From NCBI RefSeq assembly GCF_029168945.1, contig NC_083605.1:21093280-21157279 (forward strand): a stretch of 64,000 bases of DNA, in the 5' to 3' direction. The notes below the pieces were generated by a model that was not told where the DNA came from, did not search any database, and saw nothing but the letters and a program-made list of their open reading frames with translations. Positions 56,599-64,000 of the stretch are shown piece by piece. Source of the DNA: Cannabis sativa (taxonomy: Eukaryota; Streptophyta; Magnoliopsida; Rosales; Cannabaceae). How positions within the stretch are numbered: the stretch's first letter is position 1; the number at the start of each line of letters is the position of its first letter. Both the position numbers and the translations under genes were made by a program.

Positions 56599-57935
56599 AA
56601 AGTGAATGTCAAGATCGACGGATGGGAAGGGCAACTTGACCTTGTAGTTGTTCGCATGTATGACTTTGATGTGGTATTGGGAATGGAGTTTCTAGCTGAG
56701 AAGGGGGCCATTCCAATTCCAACAACAAGGAATCTACTGATCATGGGTGAGAATCCTTCTCCGGTTCTCGCTAAAGTGAGACAGCCCCCAGAAGTCAAGC
56801 TACTATCAGCCCTGCAACTGAAGAGAGGCATGAAGAAGAAGAGGCCAACATTTGTCATTGCTCCCGCCGTGTACGATGAAAAAGTGGAGGAGTCCACTCC
56901 ACCTATAATTGAGAAGGTGTTAGATGAATTCAAAGATGTGATGCCGGATGAGCTCCCAAAGAGACTACCTCCCAGGATGGGAGTTGATCACCAAATAGAG
57001 CTGGTGTCGGGTGCAAAGGCCCCAGCTAAAGCAGCATACCGAATGTCTCCCCCAGAACTTAAGGAGTTGAAGAGTCAGCTAACAAAGATGTTGGAGGCAG
57101 AATTCATCAAACCATCAAAGGCACCTTTTGGTGCCCCCGTGTTGTTCCAGAAAAAGAAGGACGGGACCTTGAGAGTGTGCATAGACTACCGCGCCCTCAA
57201 CAAGGTGACTGTGCGCAACAGATACCCCATTCCCTTGATCGCTGATCTGTTTGACCAGCTAAGTGGAGCAAAATACTTCACAAGTTAGACTTGAGATCAG
57301 GGTACTATTAGGTTCGGATCGCAGAAGAGGATGAGCCAAAGACTACTTGTGTCACTCGGTATGGGGCGTTCAAGTTTCGCGTCATGCCGTTCGGGTTGAC
57401 AAATGCGCCAGCCACATTCTGTACACTCATGAACGAAGTCTTCCATGATGTCTTAAACAAGTTCATGGTGGTGTACTTGTATGATATCGTGGTCTACAGC
57501 GCCACTTTAGAAGAGCATCAGGAACACTTGGCAACGGTGCTTCGGAAGTTGAGGAAAGAACAGTTGTATGTAAAGCAGGAGAAGTGCTCTTTTGCTCAGA
57601 AAAGTATCAAGTTCCTGGGTCATGTTGTGGAACACGGGAAGATCCGTATGGATATGGAAAAGGTGCGGGCGATCCAAGAGTGGACGACCCCAGCCAATGT
57701 GAAACAACTACGCTCGTTTCTCTGTCTAGCCAATTACTATAGAAGATTTGTGGAGGGCTATTCGAGAAGAGCGACACCCTTAACAAAGTTGTTGAAGAAG
57801 GGTGTTACATGGACGTGGTCTGAGAAGTGCGAAGAAGCTTTCCGAAGTCTAAAAGAAGCCATGATCGAAGATCCTATTTTAGCCCTGCCTAATGTATGCA
57901 AGCCCTTTGAAGTACAGACTAATGCGTCAGATTAG
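56599..57935 (+). pseudogene. Galadriel-like protease end and reverse transcriptase, inactivated
   Basis: The protease end reads [22 protein letters not shown] follows: [47 protein letters not shown] one-base loss near 57282 (KYFTS for KYFTKLDL) shifts the frame, with a TAG at about 57311 (QVRIAEEDE context). RT resumes at MPFGLTNAPATF (57384). The catalytic segment is VVYLYDIVVYS: the first Asp of the pair is Tyr, so the enzyme should be dead. The rest runs FLGHVVEHGKIRMDMEKV, FLCLANYYRRFVEGYS. Confidence 0.88.
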
Positions 57936-59770
57936 CTTTAGGAGGGGTACTCATGTAGGAGAGCCACCCCGTGGCATTTGAGAGCCGCAAGCTTTCCGAA
58001 GCAGAAAGGCGGTACACTGCGCAAGAGAAAGAGCTCCAGGCAGTTATTCATTGTTTATGGACGTGGAGGCATTACTTGTTCGGGTCAAAGTTTGTGGTGA
58101 AGATGGACAATACTGATGTTAGTCATTTCCTCACGCAACCTAAACTGACTCCCAAGCAGGCCAGATGGCAGGAATTCTTGGTAGAATTCGACTTCTACTT
58201 TTAGCACAAGGTCGGACGTCTCAATCAGGCAGTTTATGCCCTTAGTCGTAAAGCAGAGTCGGTGGCACTGAAGGTGTTAGCGGGCATGTCAGCTAGCCAA
58301 GTGGGTACACCAATCAAGGAGCGCATCAAGGAGAACCTGGAGAAGGACCCAGTTGCAAAGAACATCATATGACTCTCACAAGAAAAGGAAAGACAACTCA
58401 GTTTTGGGTAAAGGATGACCTCTTGTGGGCCAAAGGTGGGCGTTTAGTTGTTCCGAAAGCATGCGATCTAAGGAGGACGCTGCTGAGTGAGTGTCATGAC
58501 ACGTTGTGGGCGGTTCATCAAGGGTGGGATAGGACACATGCCCTTTTGAAGCATGGGTACTATTGGCCATAGATGCGGGATGTGGTGGACTACACAAGGA
58601 CATGTCTCGTCTGCCAACAGGACAAAGTAGAGAGACACAAGATGCCAGGGTTGTTAGAACCTTTGTCAGTCCCAAGCAGACCATGGGAGAGTGTCTCGCT
58701 TGATTTCATTTCAAGTTTGCCGAAGACTGGAGACTTGAATGCGATCTTGGTGATCGTGGACAGATTTTCTAAGTATGCAACCTTCATTCCAGTGTCGAAG
58801 CAGTGTCCAGCAGAAGAGACAGCTCAACTTTTCTTCAAGCATATAGTAAAGTACTGGGGAGTACCCCAGAATATAGTAAGTGACCGAGATCAAAGATTCA
58901 CAGGGACCTTCTGGTCTAAATTATTTTGGCTTCTTGGGTCACAGATGAACATCTCCTCGAGCTACCATCCACAGACAGATGAGCAGACAGAAAGATTCAA
59001 TGGGATGTTGGAGGAGTATTTGCGGCACTTTGTCAATGCCAACCAAAAGAATTGGCCGCAACTACTAGACGTAGCTCAATTTTGTTTCAACTCTCAGAAG
59101 AGTTCTTCATCAAACAAGAGCCCTTTTGAAGTTGTGAATGGACAGCAACCACTGATACCCCACACAGTGGATGAATACCACAGACAGAATTCGCCGGCCT
59201 TTAATTTTACGAAAGACTAGAAGAAGAACACAGAGATTTCCCAAGCATACCTAGAGAAAGCTTCACGGAGAATGAAGAAGTGGGCTATTCAGAAACGCCG
59301 ACCGCTGGAGTTCAAGGCAGGTGACTTAGTGTTGATCAAATTGAGGCAAGAACAATTGAGATTCTGAGGGGACAAGGACATTAGACTCGTACACAAATAC
59401 GAGGGCCCTGTTCCAGTCATCTCCAAAATTGGCCTAGCATCCTACAAAGTCAAACTACCTTCATGGATGAAGATACACCCAGTCCTGTATGTCAGCAACC
59501 TCAAGCCGTATCATGAAGATCCAAAAGATCCAGCACACAACCAGTCTACCAGGGACGACATCAGCATTCAACGACGCAGCAGCAGAGAACCAGAAGAAAT
59601 CCTTGTAGAAAGAACTGTTTGTGTGAAGAAAAAGAAGAAAAAAGAGTACCTGGTCAAATAGAAGGGCCTTGCTGATGACGTGATCAGCTGGGAGAAGGCG
59701 GAGGACTTGCAGCAGTTTATGCAGAAGACTGAAGATCATGCAGCAGGTTCGTCGAGGACGCCGAACAATT
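57936..59770 (+). pseudogene. Galadriel-like RNase H, integrase and chromodomain
   Basis: RNase H: a one-base loss near 57934 and a TAG near 57956 precede FESRKLSEAERRYTAQEKEL, RHYLFGSKFVVKMDN, and a stop at 58202. Another frame change lies near 58365. Integrase: His/Cys zinc region (HQGWDRTHALLKHGYYWP, CLVCQQDK), core with LDFISSLP, IVSDRDQRFTGTFW and TDEQTERFNGMLEEYL, then FKAGDLVLIKLRQE. The C-terminal chromodomain-like stretch is YLVK(stop)KGLADDVISWEKAEDL, where TAG near 59659 replaces the conserved Trp. Many stops fit TGG or CAG to TAG changes. Confidence 0.87.
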
Positions 59771-59783
59771 AAGTGGGGGAGAA

Positions 59784-60487
59784 TGTGGCATGCTACCCCA
59801 TGGCACACCCACAATGGGGCCATTTTGTAACATGAGCATGCCTTGGTGCTTGATCATTAGTCAAGTCTTGCACCAAGCACCTCATTGGGGTATTTTGTAA
59901 CATGAGCATGCCTTGGTGCTTGATCATTAGTCAAGTCTTGTACCAAGCACCTCATTGGGGTTGGAAGTCTTTTGTTGTTTAGCTTTCTTTCTTTGTATTT
60001 CCACTCACATATGTATGGAGAGCTAAAATCATCTATGTTCCTAGAAATCTCTTAAAATCTCAATAAGCTCTTTAGGGGGGGTGACCAGATGACTTATGAA
60101 GCACCTTGTCACCAACATGATAGGGGCCCAGCTGTGTACTCCATTGCCCTATCAAGGCCATATATTAATAAAATGATGTTTATCCATGCTTCTTGTGTAT
60201 GCTTCTATATGGTCTTTGTGATGCCTGTTTGTTGCTTTTGTTGGGCCACTGCATGCCATTTGTCTATATGTTTGCTTGTGGGTTGTGTGAGATTGGTCCT
60301 TGGGGACGCTTTGTGTTTGCTTGCTCATGCTTCTTGTTTGCACTCAACATGTGCGAGACATGTATCGTGCCTAATCTTTGAACTTGTTTTCCTGCAGGCG
60401 CATTTAGGCTGACTTGCTAGCTTGGTGTGCCAGCAAGTGCTGCACGTCCCACCTATTTGGGGGTGTCCAAATAGGCGGCCCGTGACA
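59784..60487 (+). repeat. Galadriel-like 3' LTR
   Basis: Near-identical to the 5' LTR, including the 70-base duplication (about 59826-59965). It ends GTGACA at 60487 and is followed by CACGG. Confidence 0.92.
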
Positions 60488-61028
60488 CACGGCCATGCTC
60501 ACATCTGCTATTGACGGTGATGCCCGTAGCCTCAACATTATGCCCATCCACCTCTCCTTCATGACACCAGCAGAATTACTGAGAAGGTGTCAGGGGGGAC
60601 AATGACGACTCAACCTGCTTACATAACAGGGACATATTTTAGTTCGTTCGAGGTACAAAATGAAAGAAGCTTTTTTAGTGAAATTAATTAGGATCCTAGA
60701 CATGACAGGTTGCTTAAGAGACAGTGTAATGATAGGTGAAAGCAACTGGTCATAGGGTGTATGGGGGAAGCTGAAAGGTGTAAGGGCAAGAGGGTTGATT
60801 ATAAATTCGACTCTCCAATCCATTGAGAGGGGGAATTTTTCCTTTTGAATTTTCAGAGAGCCAAACACTATATTATTGGAAGAGCATTTATGAGATACCA
60901 TTTTTCAAAGATATTAAAGACTCTAGAGTTCTTTCTTCTTAGTATTAAAGTCAAGGTTTCATTGAAATTATCAATATTATTAGTTGAAAAATTTTATCTA
61001 TATTGTTAACGAGTTCAGACCGTTAACA

Positions 61029-62154
61029 GTTTTATAGAACATGTTTTTGAAAAATATTTTCACTTTTTTAATTTTAAAAACAGAAAACTGATTAAAAAAA
61101 AGTATTAGGAAATGACACCTTTTATAAACAGTTTTGTTTATTTATAAAGAATAAACTTATTTGTTTATTTATAGTAATTTGTGTATTTGACAATTTTATA
61201 TTTATTTTATAAAAAGTTATTTTGTTTTGTTTATTTGTAAATATGTCTTTACACATTTTTTTTAAAAAAGTTTTATCTATTTATAAAGAGTTTTTTTACA
61301 TTTATTTTTTTATTTACAAATAGTTTTGTGTTTACTATTATTAAATATTTAATTGGTAAATTAATTTTCATAAACTTTTGTTAATTTATGAACTGTGTCA
61401 CTAATTTCATATTTAATATACTTGGTGATTGTTACGTGTCAAGCCACGTAGTGTTAGTTTTATTTAATATTTTAGTTTTTTATTTTAATTAATAATTAAA
61501 ATAGTATAATTATTTGAACGATTTATTTTATAAAAATAAAATATGTGACAGTATATTTAGTAAGTAAAACATAGTTGTGTTATAATAATGTATGTTATTA
61601 ATAGTAAAATGTACATTAATCTTCTAATTGAAAAAAGTTCTATTATCTCATTTCATATCTAATAATAGCTACACAACTATATATTTATAGACTTTCACAT
61701 TCTTTGCAAATTACTAATAAGCACCAATAATATTTTCATATTCTAATATTTTTCAACATTCTCCTCTTGGTGGTAAAATTAAAAATAAAACTAAAAATAA
61801 GCACAAAGATATAAGGTAAATACTAATTACAGGCCATTTCATCTTCTTTTTATTTTTTTAAGCCCAAGCCCAAAAATCTCTAAGCCAACACAATCAACCT
61901 TCTTCTTCCCCGATAGCAATGAGTTGTCCCTTCTGTAATTATTTATATTATTTTTTTTAATTAAATTCTCTTACATATACAGTCTCACATATATATATAT
62001 TTATCTATACATTTTATCTTTTCTAAGTAATTACAGAAGGGGCAACTCACATACAGTCTCACATTTATATTATCTTTTCTCGACATTTTATCTATATTTT
62101 TTTTTTAAAAAAAAAATAAATAAAAAAAATTATTAATATTCTCTCAAGATAGGT
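61029..62154. other. AT-rich intergenic DNA outside the nest
   Basis: I see no gene. Flanking DNA right of the Tat-like LTR contains T-rich runs with repeated TTTATTTATAAA-like phrases (61120-61330), an inverted repeat at 61921-62048 and a duplicated ACATAYACAGTCTCACAT phrase (61973 and 62049). Confidence 0.6.
61921..62048. repeat. Inverted repeat, 21-base arms
   Basis: Arms 61921-61941 and 62028-62048 are complementary at 20 of 21 positions (GAGTTGTCCCTTCTGTAATT and its inverse, with one A/G difference), separated by 86 bases. Possibly the core of a small foldback element; no clear target duplication is visible. Confidence 0.7.
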
Positions 62155-62596
62155 TTGTTAGAGAGATATGTGGCTATGATGATTTTTTTAATTTAAAAAG
62201 AGATTATTAATATTTAAAAGATTGTTTAATTTTTTGGGTTTAATTATTGGGTTTATTTGTTAACGGGATATCAAATCTAATCGTTAAATTTAACAGAATA
62301 TTTTTTTATTTTTAAGTATATTCTGTTAAACCAAGAAATGTTAAACCAAAAAATACAGTTAGATAGACACTCTTAATATATATTTAATATATCTTTATAT
62401 ATTAAAAGTGTCTATGTAACGGCATTTCTTGTTTTAACAGAATATACCTTAAAAATAAAAGAATATTCTGTTAAATTTAACGATGTTAATAGTTTGATAT
62501 CCCGTTAACAAATAAACCCAATAATTAAACCCAAAAAATTAAACAATCTTTTTTTAAATTTAAAAAAATCATCTTAGCCACATATCTCTCTAACAG
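62155..62596. mobile_element. Foldback MITE-like element, about 440 bp
   Basis: The two ends, TTGTTAGAGAGATATGTGGC at 62155 and its inverse ending CTCTCTAACAG at 62596, start arms that stay complementary for well over 150 bases each. Paired phrases include TTAACGGGATATCAAA with TTTGATATCCCGTTAA and GGGTTTAATTATTGGGTTTA with its inverse. Near the centre TAGACACTCTTAATATAT pairs with ATATATTAAAAGTGTCTA. It encodes nothing. The superfamily is unclear because I see no convincing target duplication. Confidence 0.8.
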
Positions 62597-62699
62597 CCCC
62601 CGTAAAAAATTAAAAAAATAACAAATTATTGAGATTTCTATTAGTTTAAATAATTAATATTATTTTATTACTCATTTCAATTAATCTGTAAACAAATCT

Positions 62700-63310
62700 C
62701 TCATCACTCAGCCCTCTCTCACTCACTTTCCAATTCTAAAAACCCTAATCGCAGCATCAAAACATTAAACAAACCAACTCTGTTATGAAGAGACGCTGCT
62801 ACAGTGGGTAAGGCTGAACAGAGGAAACAAGCTAGGATGGTTGTGGCGGGATTAGCAGCGCTGGAGTTGTGGCGGAGGATTGCTCATCAGACGCTTGAGG
62901 AGTTGCCATTGACATGAGTCGATAGTTTTGAATATACTGATATGCCTCTCTTCTTTGTATTAAATAAAACTTGTTCAATATAAAATGGTGTGAACGGGGG
63001 AGTATATATAGCATTTCTTATAGAATTCTCGCAACTCTTCTAATTTTGGCCTCCAAAATCAACTTTCGAGTCGTTGGAGGCTAGGTCCATCGTAAGGTCT
63101 TTCTTTCTTCTCTGTTTTCTAACACAATGATTATTTTGATACAGCTGTGTCCTTGTAATTGAATTTTCAGTTTTTAGGCAAAAAATATTATGACATTGAT
63201 ATTTGGCTTTGGACGCATCATGTTGGGGAGTGACTTTGTATTAAGGTGTTGTGGTGTAGTTCTTGTAAGTTGAAGAAGATGCGGAAGGAATTTCCATCAT
63301 TCTAAGGTAA
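62700..63310 (+). other. Possible 5' region of a host gene
   Basis: The region changes character: AAAACCCTAATCGCAGC (62738 onward) resembles plant 5' untranslated sequence, and GC content rises over 62784-62920. A short frame without an upstream ATG reads AATVGKAEQRKQARMVVAGL then ALELWRRIAHQTLEELPLT before a TGA (about 62793-62921); I do not recognise it. GTATATATAGC (63001-63011) could be a TATA box, and AAG/GTAATT at about 63305 a splice donor. None of this is conclusive. Confidence 0.25.
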
Positions 63311-63827
63311 TTCTCTCCTTTTCTTATTTCTCTATTTTTTTTTTTTCATTCCAAGGAATTTTGACAATCATCTCCTTGAATGCCTCAAGGTCTCTCGCTC
63401 TTCTTTTAATGTAATTTGATATATTTGAACATATTATAGAACTTTGAAGTTATTCTCATTGTTGTGCCTTAGTATCTAACCTTGCTGATCCAAAAGCAAG
63501 TTGGATCTATTTTAAGTGTCGGTAAAGATGAAAAATGTATTGTATAGCTTGATTGGAATAAGCACATATAACAAATGTGAGTTTTTAGATTGAAATCAGA
63601 ATACTAATATAAGATTTATGTCCAATATATATGTTATTTTTATTATTCACCATAATACATTTTAAAAACATTATTAATCGTTAATATTTATTTCCTAACA
63701 TATTATAGGTGATTTTACTATTGGATATGCTTCTTTCTAATTTGAGGTACACATTATGCTATTTAATCTCTATCCATCTCTCCTGGTATGTTTAGTGAAA
63801 AGATTTACTCAAGTTTAGCACTTACAG

Positions 63828-63974
63828 AGTTTTATTCGGGTTTATGAAGATTTAAGGAGTCAACCTGCATTCATTAATCATGTTGTAACAACTAATCTAC
63901 AGTTGGGAGCTCCTGCGTATGTTGTACCTCCTTCAGGAAGCCTTGATGAAGCTTTGATGGTTAGTGACAACTAA
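63828..63974 (+). CDS. Possible terminal exon of a host gene, unidentified
   Basis: Just after an acceptor-like CACTTACAG (63819-63827), a frame with no ATG reads 48 residues beginning SFIRVYEDLRSQPAF, passing through NLQLGAPAYVVPPSGSL, to MVSDN and a TAA at 63972-63974. Composition and codon content look protein-like against AT-rich surroundings. The upstream exons are not resolved, and I do not recognise the protein. It could also be a gene fragment. Confidence 0.4.
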   Translation, partial: SFIRVYEDLRSQPAFINHVVTTNLQLGAPAYVVPPSGSLDEALMVSDN

Positions 63975-64000
63975 CAAGTTTTTATAATCCATGAAATTAT

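Larger units (their letters stand above)
49827..60487 (+). mobile_element. Galadriel-like chromovirus with Angela derivative inserted in gag
   Basis: LTRs lie at 49827-50529 (703 bp) and 59784-60487 (704 bp), starting TGTGGCATGC and ending GTGACA, with CACGG on both sides (49822-49826, 60488-60492). A primer site TGGTATCAGAGCC begins at 50532, and the purine tract AAGTGGGGGAGAA ends just before 59784. The order is gag, protease, RT, RNase H, integrase, chromodomain. The lineage is suggested by the RT text (PFGLTNAPATFCTLMNEVF, LYVKQEKCSFA) and is moderately sure. The element carries several stops and at least three frameshifts, and is interrupted at 51278-55775. Confidence 0.9.
25437..61028 (+). 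mobile_element. Tat/Ogre-like gypsy element, gag only, host of the nest
   Basis: The element is discontinuous. Right part of 5' LTR: 25437-25546 and 37697-38169. Primer site: 38173. gag: 38242-39488 and 48175-48297. 3' untranslated part: to 49443. 3' LTR: 49444-49826 and 60493-61028. The two LTRs align at CTCAACA...CACCTCTCCTTC and onward to their ends ATTAACA/GTTAACA, differing by several percent by eye. The internal region, after removing the inserted copia element, is only about 2.6 kb and has no pol, so it is either gag-only by origin (as in TR-GAG elements) or internally deleted. Its left end lies outside the window, beyond the Tekay insertion. Confidence 0.8.
49444..61028 (+). repeat. 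Tat-like 3' LTR (about 920 bp), split by the Galadriel-like element
   Basis: It starts TGTTGACCCCCAAAG at 49444, runs to 49826, and resumes after the inserted chromovirus at 60493 to end CCGTTAACA at 61028. The inserted element is flanked by CACGG. From about 49500 to 49800 it is a GC-rich stretch of degenerate repeats (GCCTGCCC, GCGCGCCCAGCC). The matching end of the 5' LTR is 37697-38169. Confidence 0.83.

Noticed and set aside
62832..63014. 60-codon minus-strand frame at the edge of the possible gene
   Set aside because: It is antisense to the better-supported plus-strand signals and has no recognisable features.

Overview
The window looks like intergenic heterochromatin from a eudicot plant nuclear genome. 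It is AT-rich, has no bacterial-style gene packing, and bases 1-61028 are built almost entirely of LTR retrotransposons nested inside one another. The lineages I recognise by protein motifs, primer sites and termini are Ty3/gypsy Athila, Tekay/Del, Galadriel-like and Tat/Ogre-like, plus Ty1/copia Angela/BARE-like. The genus cannot be established from what is visible. Only the last 3 kb (61029-64000) lies outside the nest; it holds two inverted-repeat elements and weak signs of a host gene.

Layout. The outermost element is a Tat-like gypsy element on the + strand. Its 5' LTR begins left of the window and is visible at 25437-25546 and 37697-38169. Its gag is at 38242-39488 and 48175-48297, and its 3' LTR is at 49444-49826 and 60493-61028. 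It has no pol. Its 5' LTR was hit by a Tekay element (17975-25436, + strand) and by an Angela-like LTR that is now solo (25547-26891 plus 37156-37691). That solo LTR was hit in turn by a complete 10.26-kb non-autonomous Angela derivative (26892-37150). The Tekay pol was hit by another solo Angela LTR (19218-21096) and by an Athila element (9606-17974, - strand). The Athila env-like ORF was hit by a second copy of the non-autonomous Angela derivative (835-9605, - strand). That copy's left LTR is truncated and joined to a duplicate Athila fragment (1-834). The Tat gag was hit by an Angela element with an intact RT-RNase H frame (39489-48174). The Tat 3' LTR was hit by a Galadriel-like chromovirus (49827-60487), itself hit by a deleted Angela derivative (51278-55775). 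Five-base target duplications support six of these insertions: AAAGC, TCTAC, CAACT, AGATT, CACGG and AGAAT.

Function. No element looks fully autonomous. Athila gag-pol has two nonsense codons and one frameshift. Tekay and Galadriel each have a substituted residue in the RT catalytic Asp pair. The Angela element lacks integrase. The two ~10-kb Angela derivatives share the same decayed pol, so the decayed form itself was probably copied using enzymes supplied by relatives.

Most interesting signals. (1) The Athila spacer between pol and the env-like ORF carries a plant-type TATA box behind a cluster of GTCGCGAC palindromes. The Athila LTR has the same arrangement, which suggests a second internal promoter for the env-like ORF. 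(2) The long AT-rich Angela leader contains a four-copy array of a roughly 20-base motif, kept in three element copies. (3) A roughly 440-bp near-perfect foldback element lies at 62155-62596.
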